From contig NZ_CP135079.1 in assembly GCF_032121415.1 (NCBI RefSeq), positions 2,604,001 through 2,668,000 of the forward strand: a stretch of 64,000 nucleotides of DNA, read 5' to 3'. Numbering within the stretch: position 1 is the stretch's first letter; the number at the start of each line of letters is the position of its first letter. Positions 19,440 through 27,787 of this stretch are shown here, piece after piece. Under the pieces are notes generated by a model. The model saw nothing but the letters and a program-made list of their open reading frames with translations, made no database searches and was not told the origin of the DNA. The position numbers and the translations under genes were made by a program. The stretch is from Streptomyces parvus (GTDB taxonomy: Bacteria > Actinomycetota > Actinomycetes > Streptomycetales > Streptomycetaceae).

Positions 19440-19847
19440 GTGCCCGGAATCGACGAGTGCCTGCTCGAAGTCATGAGGCTGCCCGGCGCCCGGGGCGCCT
19501 CGGTGGTCGACTGGACGAGCGGTCTCGCCCTCGGCACCATCGGGGACTCCCCCAACGGCGACCACGAGGCGACCGCCGCCGAGACGGCGGAGGTCGCCCG
19601 GATGACCGCCGAACAGCCCGCCTTCGCGCGCCTCGGCGCGGAAGGCGAACGGCCCACGGAGGCACCGAGCACCCCCGTGGAGGACGTCATCGTCACCACC
19701 CACGACGGATACCACATGCTCCGATTCGTGGAGACGGCATTCGACAGCAGTGTCTTCCTGCATCTGTGGCTGGACCGCTCGGCGGGCAATCTCGCGCTCG
19801 CCCGGAGACGGCTCGGCGAACTGGCCGAGCAACTGGTGCTGGCATGA
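19440..19847 (+). CDS. Roadblock/LC7-like protein 1
   Basis: 135 residues from GTG with GGGAGGGG upstream. Start (LLEVMRLPGARGASVVDWTSGLALGTIG) parallels the last gene of this operon, which begins SSIEGTTGVALVDYTSGMALGTLG, so both are profilin-like Roadblock/LC7 relatives. Such proteins in bacteria partner with small Ras-like GTPases, as CvnB does in Streptomyces conservons. It starts a tight operon (ATGA overlap with the next gene). No GTPase, sensor kinase or DUF742 gene lies here, so this is not a standard conservon. Confidence 0.75.
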   Translation: MPGIDECLLEVMRLPGARGASVVDWTSGLALGTIGDSPNGDHEATAAETAEVARMTAEQPAFARLGAEGERPTEAPSTPVEDVIVTTHDGYHMLRFVETAFDSSVFLHLWLDRSAGNLALARRRLGELAEQLVLA

Positions 19848-20650
19848 GCGCGATAGCCGCCGACCCCGACGCACCGGAGACGGACCGGCTCCCGGTCCTC
19901 TCCCCGATGCTCCAGCGTCTGGCCGCCGAGCGCGCCACCGGCGCCCTGATGCGCGACCGAGGCACGCTCTACCTCGCCGACGGCCAGGTGGTGCATGCCG
20001 AGAGCCCCGCCACCCCCGGCATCGACGTCCTGCTCACCACCGGCGGGACCCTGCGACACGAGGGCTGGTGGGACGCCGTGGCGCAGGCCGGGGCAGGCAA
20101 CCGGGTCGGCCGCTATCTCGTGGACAGCGGCCATGTTCCGGGCGGCGCACTGGAGTTGTGCCATCTGGGCGCGCTGTACGACGCCGCGTTCTTCGCGCTC
20201 GCCCCGACCGGGACGCCCGCCCGCTTCCGTTACGGAGTGGCGCACTGGATCGGTCCGGTGCGGCCCGTCCCGGTCGCCGCCGTGGAGCGCGAGACGCTGC
20301 GCAGACGGGAGTTCCTGGACCGCATCTGGCCCGACCCCGCCTGCGACAGCGCCCCGCTCCTGCGCACGGCGCACCGGGCCGACGCCCAGGTCCCGGCCCG
20401 GCAGCGCCGGCTCCTGGAGCTGGTCGACGGGGTCCGTACGGCCTCGGACATCGCGCAGGCGCTGGGCCGTTCGGCGTTCCACGTCCTGGTCGACCTGCGG
20501 CGTCTCGCGGCGGCCGGCCTGGTGGAGGCGGTCCGCGCCCAGCCTCTGCCGGCCGCCGCGGCCCCCGGTCGGATCACGCTCCCCGAGGTGACGGCCGACC
20601 CCGATATCGCCCTGCTGCGCCGACTCCGAGACGCATTGGAGGCCCTGTGA
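19844..20650 (+). CDS. DUF4388-type protein with C-terminal winged-helix-like segment
   Basis: 268 residues. The N-terminal third (LQRLAAERATGALMRDRGTLYLADGQVVHAES) has the pattern of DUF4388, a domain often next to Roadblock and GTPase genes in actinobacteria and myxobacteria. A middle segment of about 90 residues follows, then residues about 185-235 (RRLLELVDGVRTASDIAQALGRSAFHVLVDLRRL) look like a winged-helix DNA-binding fold. Overlaps the preceding gene (ATGA) and the following gene (GTGA), so all three are coupled. Probably an adaptor or regulator working with the Roadblock proteins; function not known. Confidence 0.7.
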   Translation: MSAIAADPDAPETDRLPVLSPMLQRLAAERATGALMRDRGTLYLADGQVVHAESPATPGIDVLLTTGGTLRHEGWWDAVAQAGAGNRVGRYLVDSGHVPGGALELCHLGALYDAAFFALAPTGTPARFRYGVAHWIGPVRPVPVAAVERETLRRREFLDRIWPDPACDSAPLLRTAHRADAQVPARQRRLLELVDGVRTASDIAQALGRSAFHVLVDLRRLAAAGLVEAVRAQPLPAAAAPGRITLPEVTADPDIALLRRLRDALEAL

Positions 20651-21165
20651 TACGCGCGCTCAGACAGCGTGCCGGGAGGAGACAGCTGATGGTGCCCGAG
20701 GCCGAAGTGCGAGATGTCCTCGACGAGCTCCAGCGGTTACGCGCCCGGGTCCCGCTGCTCTCCGGAGCGCTGGCCGCCTCCACCGACGGGCTCGTCCTGG
20801 CCCACGACACCCCGGGCGTCGAGGCGGAGGGCGTCGCCGCCCTCACCGCCGCCGCCCTCGGCGTCTCCATCCGGATGACCGACGCCACCGGCCGGGGCGC
20901 CTTCCGGGAACTGCTGGTCCGCGGCGGCAACGGCTACATCGCCACCTACGCCGCGGGCTCCTCCGCCGTCCTGACCCTGCTGGCCGAGGACCGCATCAAC
21001 GTCGGCCGGCTCCATCTGGAGGGCCGCCGCGCGGGTGCCCGGATCGGCGAACTCGTCGACACCGCGCTGGAGCGCGTCGAGCGCCCCGCCGCCGCGGCCA
21101 CCCGTGCCGCCCCGCCACGCCCCGCCACCGCACCCAACCGCGCCCTGCCGCAACGCCCCACGTAA
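20647..21165 (+). CDS. Roadblock/LC7 protein 2, contains TTA codon
   Basis: 172 residues from GTG overlapping the previous stop. A Roadblock/LC7 domain covers about 20-140 (LDELQRLRARVPLLSGALAASTDGLVLAHD, then GGNGYIATYAAGSSAVLTLLAEDRINVGRLHLEGRRA), followed by an Ala/Pro-rich tail. The CvnB-like pattern is clear. Codon 20737-20739 is TTA (Leu), which in Streptomyces is read only by the bldA tRNA and usually marks genes used late in development. That codon makes translation of this gene likely to depend on bldA. Confidence 0.85.
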   Translation: MIRALRQRAGRRQLMVPEAEVRDVLDELQRLRARVPLLSGALAASTDGLVLAHDTPGVEAEGVAALTAAALGVSIRMTDATGRGAFRELLVRGGNGYIATYAAGSSAVLTLLAEDRINVGRLHLEGRRAGARIGELVDTALERVERPAAAATRAAPPRPATAPNRALPQRPT

Positions 21166-21336
21166 CGCGCCCTCGCGCAGCGGTCGCTCACATCCCCCCA
21201 CCCGTACCGCCACACCCACCGGGACTCGGCCATCACGCAGAAGCCCGCGCACCAGCCCGCACGGAAACCGGCCCAGCGGCCGGCACAGAAACGGACCCGG
21301 TCACCGCGACCGGCCAGGGAAAGGAAACGAGCCTCC

Positions 21337-21711
21337 ATGGCGAACACCGAAGCGTCACTGAAGGAAGCGATGAGCTCGATCGAGGGCACCACCGGTGTCG
21401 CCCTCGTCGACTACACGAGCGGCATGGCCCTGGGCACGCTCGGCGGCGGGAAGGACTTCAACCTGGAGGTCGCCGCCGCGGGCAACACCGACGTCATCCG
21501 CGCCAAGCTCCGCACCATGGAGCACCTGGGGATCAAGGAGGAGATCGAGGACATCCTCATCACCCTGGGCACCCAGTACCACCTGATCCGGCTGCTCAAG
21601 ACCCGTGGCGGCAACGGCCTGTTCCTCTACCTGGTGCTGGACTCGAGCCGGGCGAACCTGGCCATGGCCCGCCACCAGCTGAAGCGGATCGAGGCGGAGC
21701 TGGAGGTCTGA
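21337..21711 (+). CDS. Roadblock/LC7-like protein 3
   Basis: 124 residues, ATG with GGAAAGGAAA upstream, 171 bp after the second Roadblock gene. The N-terminus (MSSIEGTTGVALVDYTSGMALGTLGGG) matches the first gene of the cluster, showing that one arose from the other. The middle (EEIEDILITLGTQYHLIRLLKTRGGNGLFLYLVLDSS) fits the beta-strand and helix of the Roadblock fold. It lacks a tail. The same cluster therefore carries three members of this fold, able to form homo- or heterodimers; the partner is unknown. Confidence 0.8.
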   Translation: MANTEASLKEAMSSIEGTTGVALVDYTSGMALGTLGGGKDFNLEVAAAGNTDVIRAKLRTMEHLGIKEEIEDILITLGTQYHLIRLLKTRGGNGLFLYLVLDSSRANLAMARHQLKRIEAELEV

Positions 21712-21737
21712 CGCGTTGGGGCGGCGCGGGGCCGGCC

Positions 21738-22583
21738 TCACTCCACGAACAGGCCGCGCGCCGCCGCCCGTACGTCGAACTCCTCCAACCGCGCCTGGGC
21801 GTCGGGGAGTCCGTCGCACATCGCCTCCAGCAGCACCCGGCCGAGCAGCATCGGCGCACAGACGGTGTCGAAGGAGAGCCCGGAGCCGATCGCCGCCGGG
21901 AGCAGCAGATCGCTGTGCTTGGCGACGGGCGCGAACGCGGAGTCGGCGACCGTCACGACGGTCAGCCCCTGGTCCCGGGCGTACGCGAGCGCGTCCACGC
22001 TCTCCTTGGGGTGGCGCGGCAGCGCGAAGCACATCAGGGCGGTGGCCCCGGCCCGGCGGGCGGAGTCGATCCGGTCGGCCAGCATGCTGCCGCCCTCGTC
22101 GAGCACCCGGACGTCGGGGTGCACCTTGGCGGCGAAGTAGCCGAAGCCGCGCGCCTGCGAGGAGGCGGCGCGCAGCCCGAGCACCGGCAGCGGCCGGGAG
22201 CCGGCGAGCAGCAGCCCGGCCCGCTCGACGGGCGCGGGATCGGCGAGCACGTCGGAGAGGTGCTGGAGGTTCTCGATCTCGGCGCGGACGGCCTGCTGGT
22301 ACTCGTTGTACCGCTCCCCGGTCTCCTCCCGCTCCAGGTCGGCGGGCGCGACCTCGCGCAGATGCCTGCGCAGCGCCGGATAGCCGTCGAAGCCGAGGGC
22401 GACGGCGAAGCGGGTGACGGAGGGCTGGCTGACCCCGGCCAGCTCGGCCAGCTCGACGCTGGAGAGGAACGGCGCGTCGGCGGCCCGGCGGACCATGCAG
22501 TGCGCGATGCGCCGCTGGGTGGGCGTGAGCCGTTGGCCCTCGAAAAGCCGCTGCAACCGCGCGGCGGGGCTGCTCCCGCTCAT
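21738..22583 (-). CDS. RpiR/MurR-family transcriptional regulator
   Basis: 281 residues from ATG at 22583 with AAGGGG upstream. Residues about 1-80 are the HTH_6 domain (LTPTQRRIAHCMVRRAADAPFLSSVELAELAGVSQPSVTRFAVALGF, with the recognition helix at VSQPSVTRFA). Residues about 125-270 form a SIS sugar-phosphate-type sensing domain (VLGLRAASSQARGFGYFAAK and PRHPKESVDALAYARDQG). Convergent with the Roadblock operon. Its own promoter has a CTATTCA site that also forms the inverted repeat between hutU and the permease, so it may control the hut genes. That link is inference. Confidence 0.88.
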   Translation of the reverse strand: MSGSSPAARLQRLFEGQRLTPTQRRIAHCMVRRAADAPFLSSVELAELAGVSQPSVTRFAVALGFDGYPALRRHLREVAPADLEREETGERYNEYQQAVRAEIENLQHLSDVLADPAPVERAGLLLAGSRPLPVLGLRAASSQARGFGYFAAKVHPDVRVLDEGGSMLADRIDSARRAGATALMCFALPRHPKESVDALAYARDQGLTVVTVADSAFAPVAKHSDLLLPAAIGSGLSFDTVCAPMLLGRVLLEAMCDGLPDAQARLEEFDVRAAARGLFVE

Positions 22584-22629
22584 GGTGTCCCCTTGTTGGA
22601 TCCGTCGCGCCCGACCGGCGCCGATCATT

Positions 22630-22636
22630 CTATTCA
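22630..22636 (-). promoter_or_regulatory. TGAATAG half-site before rpiR-type gene
   Basis: CTATTCA on the + strand, 47 bp before the regulator start, flanked by CATT. It equals the half-site of the hutU/permease repeat; no second half is nearby. Confidence 0.35.
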
Positions 22637-22709
22637 GCCAGGAAGGTTGCTGTATGTCCATATGCAGGAGCTGGTCGGGAGGAGACCGCGGGAGACCCTG
22701 GTGGGGGGG

Positions 22710-22733
22710 TAGCCCCACGGAATTCGGGGGCTA
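22710..22733. promoter_or_regulatory. inverted repeat TAGCCCC-N10-GGGGCTA
   Basis: A perfect 7-bp repeat followed by TAGCCCTAC, 43 bp before the next gene. It likely is an operator for the small membrane-protein gene at 22776. That gene has no ribosome site, and a TACCGT lies 8-13 bases before its ATG, which fits a leaderless transcript. Confidence 0.45.
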
Positions 22734-22775
22734 GCCCTACTGTCACGGGGACCTGGACTCCGTACCGTCATCCGC

Positions 22776-23192
22776 ATGGAAGCCCGTGACCACGAGCTCA
22801 AGAAGGAGCTCGCCGCCACCCTCCAGGCCCGCGGCGAGCTGGGTGCGGAGTACGAGTCCGTGCTCATCGAATCGTTCCTGGAGAAGGTCGAGCAGCGCCT
22901 CGACACCACGCTCGACCGCCGGGTCCGCCGCCAGCTCGCCGAGCAGCAGATGACCAGCGCCCGGGGCGCGCGTCCGGCACAGCCGGAGACCTTCGGGGAG
23001 CGGCACGCCCTGGGGATCGTCTCGCTGATCCTCGCCGTCCCGCTGTCCGCGATCGGCGTCGTGAACGCCGGGATCGAGGGGCTGGTGGTGGCCTGGCTCG
23101 GCATCGTCGGCGTCAACGCGTTCCAGGCGGCGCGGGGCGGGGGGCTGTTCCGCCGCCGGGACGAACGGACGTCGTCCGACTGGAGGGACTGA
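22776..23192 (+). CDS. small membrane protein with N-terminal charged domain
   Basis: 138 residues. Residues 1-75 are highly charged and helix-prone (KKELAATLQARGELGAEYESVLIESFLEKVEQRLD), then two hydrophobic segments at about 78-96 and 98-115, and a basic end. Similar unnamed proteins are common in Streptomyces, but I know no function. The ATG lacks a Shine-Dalgarno sequence, and a -10-like TACCGT ends seven bases before it, so translation may be leaderless. Preceded by a 24-bp inverted-repeat element. Confidence 0.7.
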   Translation: MEARDHELKKELAATLQARGELGAEYESVLIESFLEKVEQRLDTTLDRRVRRQLAEQQMTSARGARPAQPETFGERHALGIVSLILAVPLSAIGVVNAGIEGLVVAWLGIVGVNAFQAARGGGLFRRRDERTSSDWRD

Positions 23193-23554
23193 GCCTGACG
23201 GAGAGGCTGAGAGGGGCCGAGCCCGAAGGTCATGTCGCGGGGACCGCCGCACCCCCGGTTGCCCGGGGGGCGGGACGACGGCGGCCCCCGCGAGGGACGC
23301 GGTCCGGGTCAGGGCCGGTAGCCCGCGTCCGGGCGACGGTGGAGGTCCGGGAGCCGCTCCGTAGTCCGGTGTCGCCGTTCTGGGTGCCGGCGGGTTTCCC
23401 TGCCGACACCCACCAATGTGCCGGAGCCGTGTTAAGCGGGTGCTGCGCGGACGTGACGCGCTCGTACCGTTTTCGCGAAGACCCGCGCCCTGCGCGAGGA
23501 CCCCGCGCCGGACCCCCGCAAGGCCCGCGCCCGGCTTCCCGTGGCCCCGCTCCG
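23193..23554. other. gene-free stretch, 362 bp
   Basis: GC-rich spacer between two convergent genes. It holds GC-rich imperfect hairpins (CCCCCGGTTGCCCGGGGGG around 23251) that may end transcription from either side. No protein-coding pattern was seen in any frame. Confidence 0.5.
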
Positions 23555-24961
23555 TCAGGCCTTCGCCGTCCCCGCGTCCTTGGCGAGGAACGCCAGCAGG
23601 TCCTGCCGGCTCACGACGCCCTTGGGCTTGCCCTCGACGAGCACGATCGCTGCGTCGGCCCCCTCCGCGCCGCTGAGCACGGCCATCAGGTCCTCGACCG
23701 GTTCGCCGGAGCCGACCTGCGGAAGCGGGGCCGACATGTGCTTCTCCAGCGGGTCGGCCAGCGAGGCACGCTGGGTGAACAGCGCGTCCAGCAGCTGCCG
23801 TTCCACGACGGAGCCGATGACCTCGGCGGCCATCACGTCCGGATGGCCGGCGCCCGGCTTCACGATCGGCATCTGGGAGACGCCGTACTCGCGCAGCACC
23901 TCGATGGCCTCGCCGACCGTCTCCTCCGGGTGCATGTGGACGAGGGAGGGCATCGGGCCCTCCTTGAAGTCCAGGACCGCGCCGACGTTGGCGGAGGTGC
24001 CGGTGTCCTCCAGGAAGCCGTAGTCGGCCATCCACTCGTCGTTGAAGATCTTGCTCAGGTAGCCGCGCCCGCTGTCGGGGAGCAGCACCACGACGACATC
24101 GTCGGGGCCGAGCCGCTTGGCGACCTCCAGAGCGCCGACGACCGCCATACCGCAGGAGCCGCCGACGAGCAGCCCCTCCTCCTTGGCGAGGCGGCGGGTC
24201 ATCTGGAAGGAGTCCTTGTCGGACACCGCGACGATCTCGTCCGTCACGTCGCGGTCGTAGGCGCTCGGCCAGAAGTCCTCGCCGACACCCTCGACCAGAT
24301 ACGGCCGCCCGGAGCCGCCGGAGTACACCGAGCCCTCCGGGTCGGCGCCGACGACCTGGACCGCGCCGTCGCTGATCTCCTTGAGGTAGCGGCCGGTACC
24401 GCTGATGGTGCCGCCGGTGCCCACGCCCGCGACGAAGTGGGTGATCTTCCCCTCCGTCTGCTCCCACAGCTCGGGACCGGTGGTCTCGTAGTGCGAGCGC
24501 GGGTTGTTCGGGTTGGAGTACTGGTCGGGCTTCCAGGCGCCCGGCGTCTCGGTGACCAGCCGGTCGGAGACGTTGTAGTACGAGTCCGGGTGCTCGGGGT
24601 CAACGGCGGTGGGGCAGACGACGACCTCGGCGCCGTACGCCCGCAGCACGTTGATCTTGTCCGTGGACACCTTGTCCGGGCAGACGAAGATGCACTTGTA
24701 GCCCTTCTGCTGCGCGACGATGGCGAGGCCGACGCCGGTGTTGCCGCTGGTCGGCTCGACGATCGTGCCGCCGGGCTTCAGCTCCCCGCTCTGCTCGGCC
24801 GCCTCGATCATGCGCAGCGCGATGCGGTCCTTCACGGACCCGCCGGGGTTGAAGTACTCGACCTTGGCCAGGACGGTCGCCTGGATACCTGCCGTGACGT
24901 TGCGCAGCCTCACCAGCGGGGTGTTGCCGACAAGACTGATCATCGAATCGTGGAATTGCAC
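23555..24961 (-). CDS. cystathionine beta-synthase
   Basis: 468 residues from GTG at 24961, with GGAG seven bases upstream. PLP enzyme (fold type II) that condenses serine and homocysteine to cystathionine. Seen: NPGGSVKDR at 38-46 with the Schiff-base Lys, EPTSGNTGVGLA at 69-80 binding the carboxylate, VGTGGTISGTGRYLK at 180-194 binding PLP phosphate, and VGGSCGMAV near 266. Two CBS motifs follow from about 335 to 462 (MHPEETVGEAIEVLREYGVS and the C-terminal DAAIVLVEGKPKGVVSRQDLL), the adenosyl-ligand control module. The open frame runs on upstream for 800 codons but that is not coding. Confidence 0.92.
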   Translation of the reverse strand: MQFHDSMISLVGNTPLVRLRNVTAGIQATVLAKVEYFNPGGSVKDRIALRMIEAAEQSGELKPGGTIVEPTSGNTGVGLAIVAQQKGYKCIFVCPDKVSTDKINVLRAYGAEVVVCPTAVDPEHPDSYYNVSDRLVTETPGAWKPDQYSNPNNPRSHYETTGPELWEQTEGKITHFVAGVGTGGTISGTGRYLKEISDGAVQVVGADPEGSVYSGGSGRPYLVEGVGEDFWPSAYDRDVTDEIVAVSDKDSFQMTRRLAKEEGLLVGGSCGMAVVGALEVAKRLGPDDVVVVLLPDSGRGYLSKIFNDEWMADYGFLEDTGTSANVGAVLDFKEGPMPSLVHMHPEETVGEAIEVLREYGVSQMPIVKPGAGHPDVMAAEVIGSVVERQLLDALFTQRASLADPLEKHMSAPLPQVGSGEPVEDLMAVLSGAEGADAAIVLVEGKPKGVVSRQDLLAFLAKDAGTAKA

Positions 24962-25105
24962 CGTGTACTCCGGGATCTCCGAGATGGTCCGGCCCAGAGT
25001 ATGCGTACGGGACGCACTGTGCGTACGGGAAGGAGTACACGGAGCCCCGAGCGGGGCAAGTAGGTACGTGTACGGCTGTACGGCGAGAAGGAGGTGGACC
25101 GGACT

Positions 25106-26122
25106 GTGTCGAGAGCAAGGGTGGCACGGCGGATCGCGGCGGGCGCGGCTTACGGCGGTGGCAGCATCGGGTTGATCGGTGCGGCCGCCGTGGGCGTGTT
25201 CCTGGCGGAGGTCCAGCTCGCGAAGAGGCAGGTCGGCAGCGGGACGGCGCCGGTTCCGCCGAGCGCGGACGGGCGGTACGGAGTGGCGTTCGCCGGGCCG
25301 AACGACGCGATGCGGCTCGGGATGCTCGGGGATTCGACGGCCGCGGGCCAGGGGGTGCGGCGGGCCGGGCAGACCCCGGGCGCCCTGCTGGCCTCGGGTC
25401 TCGCGGCGGTGGCCGAGCGGCCGGTGGACCTGCGGAACGTGGCCCTGCCCGGGGCCCGGTCGGACGACCTGGATCGGCAGGTGTCGCTGCTGCTCACGGA
25501 TCCGGCGCGGGTCCCGGACGTCTGCGTGATCATGATCGGGGCGAACGACGTCACCCACCGGATGCCCGCGACCCAGTCGGTGCGCTGTCTGACGACGGCG
25601 GTGCGCAGGCTGCGGACGGCGGGGGCGGAGGTGGTCGTCGGGACCTGCCCGGACCTGGGGACGATCGAGCCGGTCTACCAGCCGCTGCGCTGGCTGGCCC
25701 GGCGGGTGAGCCGGCAGCTGGCGGCGGCGCAGACGATCGGTGTGGTCGAGCAGGGCGGGCGCACGGTGTCGCTGGGCGACCTGCTGGGCCCCGAGTTCGC
25801 GGCGAACCCGCGTGAGCTGTTCGGCCCGGACAACTACCACCCCTCCGCCGAGGGGTACGCCACGGCGGCCATGGCGGTGCTGCCCACGCTCTGCGCGGTG
25901 CTGGGCCTGTGGCCGGAGACCGACCGGCTGGACGGCGCACGGCGCGAGGACATCCTCCCGGTGGCGAAGGCCGCCTCCAAGGCCGCCCGCGAGGCCGGTA
26001 CGGAGGTCACGGGGGCGCGCGCGCCCTGGGCCCTCCTCAAGCACCGCAGGCGGCGGCGTCTGCCCGCCTCCACGGAACCCACCCCGCAGGCCCACCCGGA
26101 CGCCGCCCACAGGCACGCGTAG
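25106..26122 (+). CDS. membrane-anchored SGNH/GDSL hydrolase
   Basis: 338 residues from GTG at 25106 (AAGGAGG about ten bases upstream; a GTG at 25094 overlaps that site and is less likely). One membrane helix or uncleaved signal at about 12-32, then an extracytoplasmic SGNH domain: LGDSTAAGQG near 75 (Ser), GANDVT near 148 (Asn) and YHPSAEGYA near 248 (His). Such proteins are lipases or esterases, often acting on wall or surface molecules. A basic linker and Pro-rich tail follow. Divergent from cystathionine beta-synthase; repeated TGCGTACGGGA elements lie between them. Confidence 0.85.
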   Translation: MSRARVARRIAAGAAYGGGSIGLIGAAAVGVFLAEVQLAKRQVGSGTAPVPPSADGRYGVAFAGPNDAMRLGMLGDSTAAGQGVRRAGQTPGALLASGLAAVAERPVDLRNVALPGARSDDLDRQVSLLLTDPARVPDVCVIMIGANDVTHRMPATQSVRCLTTAVRRLRTAGAEVVVGTCPDLGTIEPVYQPLRWLARRVSRQLAAAQTIGVVEQGGRTVSLGDLLGPEFAANPRELFGPDNYHPSAEGYATAAMAVLPTLCAVLGLWPETDRLDGARREDILPVAKAASKAAREAGTEVTGARAPWALLKHRRRRRLPASTEPTPQAHPDAAHRHA

Positions 26123-26149
26123 CGGGTGGCGCCCGACGGCAGGCCGTGC

Positions 26150-26168
26150 TGAGCAAGCGCTTAGAAAA
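26150..26168. promoter_or_regulatory. palindrome TGAGCAAGCGCTTAGAA, operator candidate
   Basis: Centred on AAGCGCTT at 26155-26162, 140 bp before the thiolase ATG. Palindromes of this shape are typical of TetR-family operators in front of fatty-acid oxidation genes of actinobacteria, which would fit the thiolase. The binding protein is not in the window. Confidence 0.45.
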
Positions 26169-26308
26169 GAGTCCCGCATCACACGGCCTGCCGGGTGACC
26201 CCGGCGATACGTCCGGGTAACTTCCAGAGGAGTTCCGCCTTTCCACCCCGACGTGCAGCCGTACAGCCTCCCAGCCCGTACAGCCTTCCAGCCCCTTGGA
26301 GCCGCGTG

Positions 26309-27529
26309 ATGCCCGAAGCCGTGATCGTCTCTGCCGCCCGTTCGCCGATCGGCCGCGCCTTCAAGGGGTCCCTGAAGGACCTGCGCGCGGACGACCTGAC
26401 CGCCACGATCATCCAGACCGCGCTGGCCAAGGTTCCCGAGCTGGACCCGAAGGACATCGACGACCTGATGCTGGGCTGCGGTCTGCCCGGCGGCGAGCAG
26501 GGCAACAACCTGGGCCGCATCATCGCCGTACAGATGGGGATGGACCATCTCCCCGGCTGTACGGTCACCCGCTACTGCTCCTCCTCGCTGCAGACCAGCC
26601 GGATGGCGCTGCACGCGATCAAGGCGGGCGAGGGCGACGTCTTCATCTCGGCCGGTGTCGAGATGGTGTCCCGCTTCACCAAGGGCAACTCCGACAGCCT
26701 GCCGGACACGCACAATCCGCTGTTCGCCGAGGCCGAGGCCCGCACCGCCGCCCGCGCCGAGGAGTCCGGCGCGAGCTGGCACGACCCGCGCGAGGACGGC
26801 CTCGTCCCGGACGCGTACATCTCGATGGGGCAGACGGCGGAGAACCTGGCCCGGGCCAAGGGCGTCACCCGTCAGGACATGGACGAGTTCGGCGTACGGT
26901 CGCAGAACCTCGCCGAGGAAGCCCTGAAGAACGGCTTCTGGGAGCGGGAGATCACCCCGGTCACCACCCCCGACGGCACGGTCGTCTCCAAGGACGACGG
27001 CCCGCGCGCGGGCGTCACGCTGGAGGGCGTGCAGGGCCTGAAGCCGGTCTTCCGCCCCGACGGCCTCGTCACCGCGGGCAACTGCTGCCCGCTCAACGAC
27101 GGCGCGGCCGCCCTGGTGATCATGTCCGACACCAAGGCGCGCGAGCTGGGCCTGACCCCGCTGGCCCGGATCGTCTCCACCGGCGTCTCCGGCCTCTCCC
27201 CCGAGATCATGGGCTACGGCCCGGTCGAGGCCAGCAAGCAGGCGCTGAAGCGGGCCGGCCTGACCATCGACGACATCGACCTCGCCGAGATCAACGAGGC
27301 GTTCGCCGCCCAGGTCATCCCCTCCTACCGGGACCTCGGTCTGCCGCTGGACAAGGTCAACGTCAACGGCGGCGCGATCGCGGTCGGCCACCCCTTCGGC
27401 ATGACGGGCGCCCGCATCACCGGCACGCTGATCAACAGCCTCCAGTTCCACGACAAGCAGTTCGGCCTGGAGACCATGTGCGTGGGCGGCGGCCAGGGCA
27501 TGGCGATGGTGATCGAGCGGCTGAGCTGA
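26309..27529 (+). CDS. acetyl-CoA C-acyltransferase (thiolase)
   Basis: 406 residues. Thiolases cleave 3-ketoacyl-CoA with CoA, or condense two acetyl-CoA. Seen: nucleophilic Cys in [11 protein letters not shown] near 90, [17 protein letters not shown] near 350-366 with the active-site His, and [11 protein letters not shown] near 392 with the second Cys. The start [20 protein letters not shown] is classical. This sequence looks like the FadA type of beta-oxidation more than the AtoB type, but the call is not firm. It stands alone, with a palindromic operator-like site upstream. Confidence 0.92.
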   Translation: MPEAVIVSAARSPIGRAFKGSLKDLRADDLTATIIQTALAKVPELDPKDIDDLMLGCGLPGGEQGNNLGRIIAVQMGMDHLPGCTVTRYCSSSLQTSRMALHAIKAGEGDVFISAGVEMVSRFTKGNSDSLPDTHNPLFAEAEARTAARAEESGASWHDPREDGLVPDAYISMGQTAENLARAKGVTRQDMDEFGVRSQNLAEEALKNGFWEREITPVTTPDGTVVSKDDGPRAGVTLEGVQGLKPVFRPDGLVTAGNCCPLNDGAAALVIMSDTKARELGLTPLARIVSTGVSGLSPEIMGYGPVEASKQALKRAGLTIDDIDLAEINEAFAAQVIPSYRDLGLPLDKVNVNGGAIAVGHPFGMTGARITGTLINSLQFHDKQFGLETMCVGGGQGMAMVIERLS

Positions 27530-27610
27530 GCCGCAGCGGAGGCGAAGCCCAGCGCGGCCACCAGCACGAGCGGCTGGGCCGACCCCACCGAGCCCCGACC
27601 GTGACCGAAT

Positions 27611-27643
27611 CTCCCCCAGGATGTGATCTGCGTCCCGGGGGAG
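27611..27643 (+). terminator. weak hairpin after thiolase
   Basis: CTCCCCC at 27611-27617 pairs with GGGGGAG at 27637-27643, 80 bp after the thiolase stop. Confidence 0.4.
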
Positions 27644-27787
27644 AGTCGTTTCCGCAGGTCAAGCCGGTTTGAGGCTGAACATCGGACCGAAAGACCTGTC
27701 CATTTCGTGACGTAATGCACTGACAGCACGTACCGGTACAGGCCAAGCTGATGTAGGAAGTCGGGGGTATCGATTGAGACCGGGAGT

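Noticed and set aside
24962..27451. Upstream extension of cystathionine beta-synthase to a 1298-codon protein
   Set aside because: The extra 800 codons run antisense through the thiolase and SGNH genes and lack conserved sequence; GTG 24961 has a ribosome site.
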